Below, piece after piece: positions 47,713 to 57,706 of a stretch of DNA of 64,000 nt. Origin of the DNA: Sporocytophaga sp. (lineage in GTDB: Bacteria > Bacteroidota > Bacteroidia > Cytophagales > Cytophagaceae); the NCBI GenBank assembly GCA_024707265.1, contig JANQAB010000001.1, forward strand, positions 69,501 through 133,500, given 5' to 3'. Under the pieces are notes generated by a model. That model saw only the letters and a list, made by a program, of their open reading frames with translations, was not told the origin of the DNA and searched no databases. The translations under genes were made by a program, and so were the position numbers. Within the stretch, counting starts at the first letter, position 1; every line of letters begins with the position of its first letter.

Positions 47713-47964
47713 AATAGTTTCCCCCGACAGACAATTTGTCGAACCTGACATGACCAACCAAAGATCTTACCATAACAAATCATTTTCACACATTTAATTA
47801 AACATTGGTGGTATTGCAAGGCAAAATTGGCATTTCTTATCATTTAATGAACTGTTCAGCCTATTGACTTTGGGCCAAAAAATTTAATGCTATATTCCCC
47901 TACTTTAAGTTGGTAAATTCCACATAATTTACACAAATAAATAGTAGTGAAATTATACATTGTA

Positions 47965-48051
47965 ATGAAAATTATTGACAACTCAGATAATAAAATTGAA
48001 GTTGAAAGTAACGTTGACAAGGCTCGACCTTTACAGTTTATTTTAAATTAA
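47965..48051 (+). pseudogene. 3' remnant of a second histidine kinase gene
   Basis: 29 codons reading MKIIDNSDNKIEVESNVDK to a stop. They match the end of the kinase at 46470-47597 (IINDNNGKIEIESEIDKGS). Only the C-terminal edge of the ATPase domain remains. Probably left by deletion after a kinase duplication. Confidence 0.6.
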
Positions 48052-48133
48052 TAGGATTAGTGCTTTAAATCCCGGTACGCAAATGGTTTGCGAAGTGAGT
48101 TTTTAAGTTTGATCAATAAATACAAATGTAAAT

Positions 48134-48637
48134 ATGCTCAAATTATCAGAACTCAGGGAAAAATATAATTCGGAAGAGGCTTGTCTTCTTTATTTATCAG
48201 AATTAAAATGGCCAAACGGATATAAATGTCCTAAATGTGGTTGTAAGCATTATTATAAAGGTCGCAAGTACTATTTTAGAAAATGTCAAAATTGTGATTT
48301 TGATGAGTCTCCCACTGCAGGTACCTTGTTTCACAAACTCAAATTCAGCATGGTTACGGCTTTTGAGATAATATACTGGATAACTCAGACAAAGAAAGGT
48401 ATGTCTATAGTTGACATCGCGAACCACTTTGGGATTAATCAAAAGTCAGCATGGCGGTTCAAGAGAAAGGTGCAAATTGCAATGAGTGGAGCAAAACGCA
48501 ACAAGCTGTCAGGCAATGTAGAAATAGATGAATTTATGTTAGGTAGTCTAGAAAAGATGGCTCAAGGGAGGAGCCTTGGAAAAAAGCATAAAGCTCTGGT
48601 AGGTATTGAAACAATGATTACCAGAGACGGAATATAA
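48134..48637 (+). pseudogene. IS1595-family transposase, truncated
   Basis: 167 aa. N-terminal zinc ribbon: CPKCGCKHYYKGRKYYFRKC, then CDFDESPTAGT. Next a helix-turn-helix (MSIVDIANHFGINQKSAWRF) and the first catalytic Asp in NVEIDEFMLGS. The protein ends at KALVGIETMITRDGI, before the second Asp and the Glu, so it is about half the usual 300 aa. The sequence after the stop becomes the 3' end of an unrelated channel gene. No terminal inverted repeats or target duplication identified. Inactive remnant. Confidence 0.85.
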
Positions 48638-48679
48638 CCTAATTGATTAAAGCCATATGCCGGGAATCGCAATGGATCA

Positions 48680-48835
48680 GTGATATTGCTGGAAGCACAA
48701 TGTTTAGCAGGGCCGATAACAGGAGCTTCTATAAATCCTGCTAGATCATTAGCTCCTGCAATTGCTTCTGGACATACGCAATCCTTATGGATTTACCTTA
48801 CCACTTTTTTCATTGATGCATACTTGGGAATATAA
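48680..48835 (+). pseudogene. aquaporin/MIP channel, C-terminal fragment
   Basis: An open stretch of 51 codons reads LEAQCLAGPITGASINPARS, then LAPAIASGHTQSLWIYLTTF. This contains the second NPA box of MIP channels in its normal context ('G.itGaSiNPARSlaPal.sG'). Everything before it, including the first NPA half, is missing. It directly follows the truncated IS1595 gene, so an IS-associated deletion is likely. Confidence 0.75.
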
Positions 48836-48853
48836 GTTCAGAATACATTCAAA

Positions 48854-48943
48854 ATGAAAATAAAAATGGTTCATATTAGAAAAGTCACTTCCTTTGAAGA
48901 ATTAGAAACAATAAAAGATCTCTTCTCTAATGCTACTGAGTAA
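48854..48943 (+). pseudogene. short fragment, possible N-terminus of a GNAT acetyltransferase
   Basis: 30 codons: MKIKMVHIRKVTSFEELETI, then KDLFSNATE and stop. 'ihIRKvtsfeELetIkdLf' is the usual start of a GNAT protein. In several genomes a channel and a GNAT gene lie together in arsenic or stress islands, but this is too short to be sure. Confidence 0.3.
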
Positions 48944-49094
48944 TGAGAAGAAGTGAACTTATACCTGTAGCAAATCTGGCTACTCTCTCCTGATTAATCC
49001 CTCTAGTATATATTCGTGCACATTCTTAGGAGTCGCATGTAACGATGAGCAAGTAGTTTCAAAAACGCTTACTTTTTAATATCTAAATCAATTT

Positions 49095-50306
49095 TCACTT
49101 AGAGAAAAAGCTTTTCTTCCAAAATGAATCCCCAGAAAATAATGATTGACTTAGGTCAAAGGATGAAAAATCATTGGAAGAACTCGAATGATCTGAATTT
49201 AGAAAAAGTTTCTCCTTATCTTTATCATCTAGTAAATCGTCCTTCGCCTGCACTTGAGGATTATACCAATTTATTTTTTTACGAGCCCATTCTATCCAGC
49301 CTTTCAATTCATCATTAAGTGAATTATTTAAACGAGCATCGGCCTCAATTAAATTGATATAATTCTCCATTATAATTGTTTGATTCCAACGAAGAGCATT
49401 TGTTAAAAGAACTTTAAAATCTGTCATTTCTTTTTGTTTTCGCTTCTCGAATTCTTTTCTTATAAGTTCCTTTTTATTTTGTTCTTCCCAATATTTTTGA
49501 CGTTCCTCATGTTCTTGTTTCAAACGATTGCCTTCTAATTCTAACTTTGCGAGTATTTCCGATAACCGATTTTCGATTAACTGTGCTCCATCACACCACT
49601 CCTTTCCACTATAATTATCAATTTTAAAAGACAATTTTCCTGTTGGAATATTTTCATTCCTCTCCCAACTGCCATTTTTAAGAGCTGCTTTCTTTGCTTT
49701 CTCTTTTAATGCAATTTTTATTCTTTCATTTTGAACAACAACATAGGTGTTTTTATACTCTACTTCAATCTTATGTCCTCTGGTAAGTAATAGTTTTATT
49801 AAGGTATCCATAAATCTCAATGCACGATCAGAACATGAGGGAGAAACCTTTATATCTATTGCATCATCCCAGCTGCAATTTATCATCCCATAATGCCTAC
49901 CATATCCAGGTTTTCTAGTCGTTAATGTCTCCTTGGCTTTTAGTATCAATTTATTGGGATTAACCAATTCCTTGGGTACTACTAATGGTAATTTGGAATC
50001 ACTTTCAATTTCTTTTTGAAGAATTTCTAATGGTGATAAGGCAACTAAGTTTTCATCTCCATCCTCACGTTGCAATAGACTAATCTCTATATCACCATTA
50101 TAATCGTTTGAGAGCGTCTCAACGGAAACCTTCTTTCCTGCTCTGCTTTTTTGCCAATAACCGAATTTAGGTAATGGAATTTTCATTTTAACACAGATTT
50201 TCCTAAATTCTGAATCGGTTAAAAAGTATGTTTTTAAAATTGTTGATATAGGCTCAGCCCAAACCAAATCGTAAAGCTCCTTTCGTGTAAGAGTTATGTT
50301 TTTCAT
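49095..50306 (-). CDS. hypothetical protein with N-terminal helix-turn-helix-like segment
   Basis: 403 aa. The first 55 residues, TRKELYDLVWAEPISTILK, then CVKMKIPLPKFGYWQKSRAG, follow the widespread family pattern LTReELYelVWseP...a..fg.SdvalaK.Crk..IP.P..GYWak...Gk. The C-terminal half is a long Lys/Glu coiled coil (KLELEGNRLKQEHEERQKYW) and a Ser/Asp tail (SDHSSSSNDFSSFDLS). The family is often found on mobile elements. The biochemical role is not known. Free-standing. Confidence 0.6.
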   Translation of the reverse strand: MKNITLTRKELYDLVWAEPISTILKTYFLTDSEFRKICVKMKIPLPKFGYWQKSRAGKKVSVETLSNDYNGDIEISLLQREDGDENLVALSPLEILQKEIESDSKLPLVVPKELVNPNKLILKAKETLTTRKPGYGRHYGMINCSWDDAIDIKVSPSCSDRALRFMDTLIKLLLTRGHKIEVEYKNTYVVVQNERIKIALKEKAKKAALKNGSWERNENIPTGKLSFKIDNYSGKEWCDGAQLIENRLSEILAKLELEGNRLKQEHEERQKYWEEQNKKELIRKEFEKRKQKEMTDFKVLLTNALRWNQTIIMENYINLIEADARLNNSLNDELKGWIEWARKKINWYNPQVQAKDDLLDDKDKEKLFLNSDHSSSSNDFSSFDLSQSLFSGDSFWKKSFFSK

Positions 50307-50531
50307 TGGATCTCTAAAGTTTGTTAATTAACCTAATGCACTCTAGTTATTATTCTGAGACAACACGAATAAAAGTGTACACAAAATAAAATCGCCTTCT
50401 TATATTTTTCTATTCTATCAAGTAACCTTGCTATTCAAAGTCACTCTATAGATTATTGATAAGCTTGTGTTGGAAAAGTTCAAACTAGATCATTTTTTTC
50501 TAAATCAGTAGTTCTCGATTGTAGCATTATA

Positions 50532-53500
50532 TTATTTTTTTGAATTTTTAAACCATTTCAAAAGCGGGGGATCAATCACATTTTCAGGAATTACCGGACA
50601 ATCACCTTCCATTATCAAAACTCTTTCCAAATCATTTTCATCAATCTCCCAAGCACTTTTAACAAATAGTTGTTTTTTAGTTATAGATTTATCCATTAAA
50701 GGTATCATTTTACCATCAAGCAATATCGCAGGACAGAATTGATAACATTTAAAGTTATTATACCTACTAATTAACATATCAAGGTTCTCAGAGCTATTGG
50801 GAGCCATTTCATGAAATCTGGAAGATAATGTAAAAAGCTCTCCAGATTTTGGTGATTTTATATCAAGGTTTGATGTGACTTGAACTCTATACCCATAGGG
50901 ATTCTTAAAATTAATGCCTTTTACAATTGTTACTTTAATCTCTTCATTTTTGTCTTCCCTTCCCATTCTTTTGATCCAACCATCAAAAATTTTCTTACAT
51001 GAAGTTTCATCGTCGAATAATAAAAATATTCCTAAAACAGATAAATGGGTAAAGTATCCAAAGCCTTTCCATCTAGCACTATCCCAAAGTTCATTATCTA
51101 TAATTGAAAAAACATTTCTCTTATCATGCCCTACCTTTTCAGGATTTAAAATGTCATCAGACATAGAATCAGACTTATTCTGACTTTTAGAATTGGGAGG
51201 AACTATAAAATCCTTCCTTTTCATAACATAATTGTTAAATGATTTACCAGAAAGCCAATCAGAATAAAACACTTTCGCTTTAACTCCAAGTACATTTAAC
51301 ATGAAATTTCTATGTTCGAGAATAATGGAACTCCTTTCTTGAAACTCCTCTTTCTTAAATAAATTTTCAATGAATTCCTCTATATTTTCGACAACAAAAT
51401 TCTTTGTTAAAATCTCACTCAGAAATGCTAACATATTCTTCCAGCAAATTTCTTTTGAATCATTTAAAAAGTCTACCCTATTGAATTCAAAAATATACTC
51501 GAAGGATTCTTCAATTTTATAGTACTTTATTTGAGATATTTTTTCATTCTTAATAAATTGAATTTTAATTGACTCCGAACTTGGAAATATAGTTGTATTT
51601 GATGTGGCCAAGAAACTTTCAAAAAAAGCTAAAAATGTTTCTGCTGCGAATAAAAGTTCTTTCTCTTTTTTAAAACTAATAATAAAATTACATCCTAAAA
51701 TCTTTGATGAGAGTTCTATTATATCTTTTGAGAGAAAATTAGTCTCTTGCAACATTTGATCTTTAAAAGGTTGTTGGGCCACTTTCCTAAAAAACTCTTT
51801 AAGCTCATCTTTTTTTCTCTATGTTTAATCCTCGATAATTTTCTATTATTTCTTCTTCATAACCTAACCAAAAGAGAGAAGCATCTTGAGACAAAACTAA
51901 ATCCTGACTTGCGAGTAAATCTGGAAGGAGAGATATGCAATTCACATTTTCTTCACTAGTATTAAGAATTCTTACAGAAAAAAAAGCATCCATTAATTCC
52001 AATCTTGAATTATTCTGAGAATTAATATCTCTATATTTTGAAGTAACACAAAAAAGTTCGTGCCAATTTAAGAAAGCTGGAACTCTTCCAATTATCAATT
52101 CATTCATTGCAAATTGTTCAATACAATCATTAAATTGTTCACTCATCGTTCCTCTTTCATACCAAGATTTAATAGACATTGAGGTTGCCGCAATTAAACA
52201 GTTGTTTGATGCCCACATCAATCCAAATGCCCTATAAGCATTACTTAAGCCAACCAAAGAAAAATATAACTTATCTTGACTTTCTTTCTTAGATAATTTA
52301 AATATTGCCTTCCCGAAATAAACTATGCTATCTTTAAATAAAGACGATTTTAGCTTTTGAAATCCTCTGCTTAAAAATACTTCTCCAGCCGCAAGTTCAG
52401 AGGTTCGTTTTTCTAAAAGAGAAGCAACAGTATCAATCAGAATATCGAAATCTCCATTATTGGTAAAAAACTTACCAAGTACATCAATAATTTTTCTAAA
52501 ACTCTCAAAAGGAAAATCAAGAAAGTAAACACTGGACTCCAAATTCTCCGACAACCTAATTATATATTGCTTAGGATCTTCTCTGCTTGAAAAGGCAGTA
52601 ATTAATTTTACTAATAGACTGTAACATTTAGCAATAAGGGACGAACAGGGAGCAAGTTCATTATTTTCATATTTTGCCAGTATCTCTAAAAAACCACCTA
52701 TCTCTGCTTCAACATTTATTTCTTCCGATGCAGGAATTCCTCGCATAAGATTGATAAGATTAAAGTATAATTCTATTTCTGCAATATTAGATTCTTCGAT
52801 AAGAAGATCTTTAAAACTTTTATACTGAGAGATAAATTCTAAATGATCATCATACCAATTTATATAAGTCCAAGCCCTTTGGTAGTGAAGTCTTACCAAT
52901 TGCCTCCGATTATTCATTTTTTTGCAGAGACGTAAAGCCCTGTCAAATTTCCCTTCAACTTCATCTCGTGACTTCTCAAGCATTCGAGCCAAGATGGCAG
53001 CTTCTAACGCATCTTCACACAATTGATAGTCAACATCAAAGTATCTTTTTGGATTTGAAATTTTTGTTTCAATTTCAGAGAGCCTCCTGCTCCTTTCAAC
53101 ATCATTTTTACCTAAAACAATTGTTTTCTTTTTGAAAACATCAGACATGTTCAATGAGTCAACAACCAGATCAATCAAATCTGAGCCATAAATTTTTTCC
53201 AACATCCACTCCCTATCAAGAATTATAATATCTAATTTGAACTCTTCAATTAATTCATCCTGAGTATCCTTCTTTTTTTTTACTAGAAATTATTTGATTA
53301 GTCATAAAATAAACTCTAGTATAATGCCTACCAGTTTCAACGATCTTTTTAACATCTATTCGTAATTTGCTCTTCCAATCTGATTTTGCACTAATGGCAA
53401 AAGCCCACTTCTCATCGCTGCTCCAACCATTCTCTGGAATAAACCACCTTTCGTAAAGTTCTTTAGAAACGGGATATGTTTCAGAATCTGTTTTACCGTC

Positions 53501-53743
53501 ACCTCCTCCTGTTGGCCCGACTTGCGGTATTAAATTTGGCGCAATAAATTTTTCTGCTAGTTTCCGACACAGAGATTCAAATTGATCCTGCTTCTGATTA
53601 ACCGAAATTTGATTGAGTTCGTAAGATAAATGTTCTCTTGGCAATGTAACTTCATATGACATTTGAGAATCAGAGAAAAATTCAGGTCTTTTGGATCTAT
53701 AGAACTCCGATTGAGAAAACTGATTTAACTTTTCCTTATTCAT
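50532..53743 (-). pseudogene. about 1069-aa PD-(D/E)XK nuclease/helical-repeat protein split by two frameshifts
   Basis: Three ORFs (162, 466 and 416 aa) join into one. The N-terminal 150 residues look like a PD-(D/E)XK nuclease: QFESLCRKLAEKFIAPNLIP, then GGDGKTDSETYPVS and AISAKSDWKSKLRIDVKKI, where D (of GDGKTD), the following acidic residue and K (of SAK) fit the active-site pattern. The first break is an A9 run at 53273-53281: with A8 it reads SSKKKKDTQDELIEEF and LDREWMLEKIYGSD. The second is an A7 run at 51810-51816: with A6 it reads NIEKKDELKEFFRKVAQQPF. The middle is a helical tetratricopeptide-like array (EAAILARMLEKSRDEVEGKF ... KMNNRRQLVRLHYQRAWTYI). The C-terminal part is alpha/beta and unassigned. 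A nuclease plus repeat sensor suggests a phage-defence effector, by inference. Confidence 0.7.
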
Positions 53744-54590
53744 TTTAACTGTTATTTATTATTATTAACCGCTTAAAGAAGCATTACTTTTAAAACAGTA
53801 ATATTTTGCATCATTCACACATTCAGAACTCAATCTGTAGCTCGTATCCTATTTCATGATTCAATTAATTACAATTGGTATCCAGATTTAATATAAATGC
53901 CAAGTCGTCCCATATACAAGGGGAACAACTAGTCCTGATAAACTTTTAAAACTACAGGAAGCTTTCCACTCACTTTTCAGTTTGTAAACTAAAAATTCAT
54001 TTGTAGAAAACACTCCAGTATCTCCAATCAATTCCCTTAGAGGAGAAAATTGATAATTGCTTAGTCTTACATTTGGTTGAAAGGATGGTAAGATCACGGG
54101 AACAAGAATATCTCAGAGAGGAAGAAATACAGAAAAGAGGCATCAGCTGCCTTCCTCCATATACAGAAACTCCCTTCATTTCATCTTCTACCTACATGTT
54201 TATGTAATATTATTTAAAATTAATCTTCCACTGTACCAGAAATTCTTTCACTAAGAATATATCCATTTTGAATCATATTCATAAGTATACATGTTCATAC
54301 CTATTCTATGAGAACCTTCTAGGACATTCTTACTTGGCTTTCTACAAATATTTAAAACAAAAGCTGGATATATAGCTGTAACAATTCCAGATTTATTATC
54401 AATATCGGGAAAACATACACCATAACATGGTTACCATTCTTCTCCTCAATAAAGTTTCAGCTTTCAATTTGATAGTTATATCTAGTAACAGCAAGTACGT
54501 TTGGGTTTGATCTATCAAGGCATCTACTTAAACAAAGTATATACCAATGGGCTTCATTAAAAGATCTTTATAGAGAATTAAAATCCGGAA
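53744..54590. other. long AT-rich gap, possible gene remnants
   Basis: 847 bp. Two short overlapping minus-strand ORFs (53888-54097 and 53997-54179) have odd Ser/Cys-rich composition and no recognisable domain. They look like remains of an outer-membrane-type gene (VYKLKSEWKASCSFKSLSG). Stops occur in all frames elsewhere. No RNA gene or repeat seen. Confidence 0.4.
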
Positions 54591-56411
54591 TTATCTACCT
54601 CTCTTTAAAAAGACATAACGCAATCCAAAAAGAATTTCTCCCATTCCAAGACCTGAAACATAATTTCGTTTTGCAATATTCGGAAAGTAGTTATAACTAA
54701 ATACCGGAGAAATCCTGCTACCAAACATTAATAAAGGTAAAGAAGTCCTTAATCCTATACCAAATATATTTTCATATTTAAATATTCCTTCTGATGTAGC
54801 AACAGGGAAGCGATGCATTTGAAGGCTATAAGAGTACATCTCATTTCCTTTTGACTTGAAAAATTCTAGCATCACACGAGAATGAAGTTTATTACTTTCA
54901 ATATAATCAGTATTACTTTTATCCTTTACTTTTGAAGCACGATAAAAGGGATATGCACCCAAAAATGTCAATCTCACAAATGGCAGAGGTTGCCATCCAA
55001 GCCCCAAGAACATTAACCCTAGAGATCCTTTATTCGGCCCAAGCCAGCTAAAACTATATTCGTTAAGAATAGAAATTTGCCTGACTTGTATAAAATCAAC
55101 ATTTACTTTCAACTCTTTACTTTTAACACCTTTAAAGCTTGAATAAAAAATGAATTGATAGTGCGAAGCTGATAACTTTCTTGGATAAAATTTTACATGC
55201 GCATACTTTCCGGCTTTCATTAATTCAGGGGGCAAAGTACTAAGAGAATCTAGTAAAAACGTATCCTTCAAAATCTCATGAGAAGTTATAGTAGTATATA
55301 GAATTGAATCATTTACATTCTTATATCCGAGCCTTAAGTTTCCTTTTGAATAATAGATTAATAAGGAATCCTCTCCAAAAAGCAATTGTGATTTTCCAAA
55401 AATATTCTTTCTGAATAAATAATCGAATTTAATGTCCTCACAAGGTTTATATCCATCTTCAATATTTTTAATGCTATTATCCCATATCTCTTCTTCTTCG
55501 GGAAGAATATACCAATTTCCTCCAGAATAATCAGCAATTTCAGGTGGAGCAATTAAAGAGATGGTAACATTGTATTTTTTCGACTGATTAATTCCGTCTC
55601 CAACCACTAGCGAAGCTGTAAATACTGAGGGACTGTCTATTTCTAAAATTTGATTTTCTCCCCCATATAAAATTTGATCATTTAATTTATCATTGCTAAT
55701 GGACCATAAGTAAGTTAACCTTTCTCTAGGTGAATCAGAATCAATAACAGAAGCAGATAGTTTAAGCGTATCATTAAACGCTAGGAAAACAGAATCCTCA
55801 GCAATAACATTATTAACTTTTATATGGGCTTTAGGTGGTTCATTTATTTCAGGGCACAATTGTTTAATTGCAAATGCCAAATCCGACTTTTGATTTTCTG
55901 AGCCTGGATCAATAAAAATACTTGAGCTTCTATAGTTAGATAGAATCGGAGTATCATTCTTTTGCGAGTCCTTAATGACATCATACATTAAGAATTGATA
56001 TTCTAATAATGCATTAAAGGAATTAACTTTTATAACTAAAAATTTATCATAATTCAGGAGACTATATGCAATTTGTTTATCTCTCTTATCCCGAGCCTTG
56101 CCATTTTCTAATATAGTCCTGTTTCTGTCCGCAAAAATAAACTCATCGACAATTCGACCTTCGATTCTCCTATTCTCAAAAAGTAAATTCAAACTTATAA
56201 CTTCAGAATAAACCTTTTTAAGAACTCTTCCTGGATAAGCTAAATCTTTTAAATAATTTTCAATAAATGGAAGATGAAAAGCAGAGGTGCTGGATTCATC
56301 AACATAGTAGACTAATCTTTGCACTTTATTTAAAACTACTTTATCCTGGCAATAAATATTCATCTGAATCAACCAGGTCAGACAAAAGATTATGGTTGAT
56401 TTGTGAGACAT
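54591..56411 (-). CDS. outer-membrane/surface protein with PKD-like domain and C-terminal barrel strands
   Basis: 606 aa with signal peptide (TIIFCLTWLIQMNIYCQ). Residues 195-295 form a PKD/cadherin-like domain (PPKAHIKVNNVIAEDS ... LTYLWSISNDKLNDQ). The last 170 residues alternate short aromatic strands (SLGLMFLGLGWQPLPFVRLT, LLMFGSRISPVFSYNYFPN) and end RYVFLKRGR, like a small outer-membrane barrel. The start lies 12 bp after the stop of the 275-aa membrane protein, so they form an operon. Function unknown; a sensor or surface pair is possible. Confidence 0.6.
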   Translation of the reverse strand: MSHKSTIIFCLTWLIQMNIYCQDKVVLNKVQRLVYYVDESSTSAFHLPFIENYLKDLAYPGRVLKKVYSEVISLNLLFENRRIEGRIVDEFIFADRNRTILENGKARDKRDKQIAYSLLNYDKFLVIKVNSFNALLEYQFLMYDVIKDSQKNDTPILSNYRSSSIFIDPGSENQKSDLAFAIKQLCPEINEPPKAHIKVNNVIAEDSVFLAFNDTLKLSASVIDSDSPRERLTYLWSISNDKLNDQILYGGENQILEIDSPSVFTASLVVGDGINQSKKYNVTISLIAPPEIADYSGGNWYILPEEEEIWDNSIKNIEDGYKPCEDIKFDYLFRKNIFGKSQLLFGEDSLLIYYSKGNLRLGYKNVNDSILYTTITSHEILKDTFLLDSLSTLPPELMKAGKYAHVKFYPRKLSASHYQFIFYSSFKGVKSKELKVNVDFIQVRQISILNEYSFSWLGPNKGSLGLMFLGLGWQPLPFVRLTFLGAYPFYRASKVKDKSNTDYIESNKLHSRVMLEFFKSKGNEMYSYSLQMHRFPVATSEGIFKYENIFGIGLRTSLPLLMFGSRISPVFSYNYFPNIAKRNYVSGLGMGEILFGLRYVFLKRGR

Positions 56412-56423
56412 GAGCTAATTTTT

Positions 56424-57251
56424 TCAACCAACTGATCTTTTTTCCGCTTCAACAATAACTTCGATCTTTTTACTTAACTGCTTTTTAAGCATATCAATAT
56501 TACTATAGCCTACTGCATTGGAAGCTTCAATATCACGATTCGACCTGCAGCATAATCTCCCATTTATCATCACTAAAACCTTGCCCCCTAAATATCGACA
56601 ACGAGATTCGAATCTTTCAAAACCTGTTGTATCATAACAAATGCTTATGTTTAAATCCTTACTTAAAGGATTATATCCAAACCCAGTTGCCATTTCAAGC
56701 TTTTTAATTATCGAGGCATTACTTGAGTTTAGAGAAAAGACTTTGGGAGTTTTCAACTCTTTCTTTTTTAATACAAACTTTTCCGTTGTGGAGGGATTTA
56801 ATATTCTAAAAGTTCTATCTTCTTCATATTGAGGATGACCAAAATAAACAGTTGTACTAATTCCCTCAACCGTATCGATTCGTAGCTTGAAGACGCCATC
56901 ACTACCAGTTTGGATCTGTTTAATGGTATCTGTCCCAATAATAATATAAGCATATGAATTAGCTAACGGATGATTAAACTCATCTACAATATACCCCCCA
57001 TACCAAAATGGACCACTTTTACTATTTGCAGAACTATTATATTGATTTATAAAAGAGAACGTAAGGTATGCGAGAGGTAAAACCCCTACCAATAAAAGAG
57101 TAATTAGAAAAAGTGCAACTTTTTTCTTCTGCGTGAGAGAATTAAAACTTCTTAAATTGTATGTTCTTAAATAAAATTGGCAAACAATGATCAATACTAC
57201 TGCAATAGAGGAGGTAGCAAGTATCTTTACAAGTGCTGGATTTGAAAACAT
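56424..57251 (-). CDS. membrane protein with carboxypeptidase-regulatory-like domain
   Basis: 275 aa. Two N-terminal membrane spans (ILATSSIAVVLIIVCQFYL, VALFLITLLLVGVLPLAYLT). Residues 85-155 form a CarboxypepD_reg-like beta-sandwich (YGGYIVDEFNHPLANSYAYI, GSDGVFKLRIDTVEG). The C-terminal part contains two closely spaced Cys pairs (CYDTTGFERFESRCRYLGG, GRLCCRSNRD) that could form disulphides. First gene of a two-gene operon with the surface protein at 54591-56411. Confidence 0.6.
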   Translation of the reverse strand: MFSNPALVKILATSSIAVVLIIVCQFYLRTYNLRSFNSLTQKKKVALFLITLLLVGVLPLAYLTFSFINQYNSSANSKSGPFWYGGYIVDEFNHPLANSYAYIIIGTDTIKQIQTGSDGVFKLRIDTVEGISTTVYFGHPQYEEDRTFRILNPSTTEKFVLKKKELKTPKVFSLNSSNASIIKKLEMATGFGYNPLSKDLNISICYDTTGFERFESRCRYLGGKVLVMINGRLCCRSNRDIEASNAVGYSNIDMLKKQLSKKIEVIVEAEKRSVG

Positions 57252-57706
57252 TTTATTCTAAATTAACATTTAAGGTATTTAAAAATCACACATTGTGCAG
57301 GGTTTATTTCCCTAAAAGTTATGTTGATTATTCCAATATGAATCGCTTCAAATTAACAATCTTTTATCAGTTGATATTCAAATATAATAAATTGAAGGAA
57401 TAGACCTTCCTGATAATTAGAATTTTAATCAATCACCCAATTTATATTATCAATTTATTTGCAAATGGCTTGCAAATCTAACTTCCCTTATCTCAAACGA
57501 ATTAAATATCAACCCATTAGATCTAGACACCTTCTGATCCGTAGTCAGGTTGCTCAATTCACTTATAGCCCGCAGCGAAACTTGTAAATGATAAGATATT
57601 TAGAAGTGAATTTTAAGTTCTTTATATTTGAAGGCCTGGTGATTTCCTGAATTAAAAATACTGATTTAAAGAAAATTAAGAACATTCTTGCTTAAATGCG
57701 AAACTT
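57252..57706. other. divergent intergenic region
   Basis: 455 bp between divergent genes. AT-rich, no ORF. It probably holds the promoters of the membrane-protein operon (minus) and the YhcG gene (plus). No motif I can defend. Confidence 0.4.

Noticed and set aside
53888..54179. Two overlapping minus-strand ORFs as real small genes
   Set aside because: Cys/Ser-rich peptides without domains in a gap with stops in all frames. More likely remnants.
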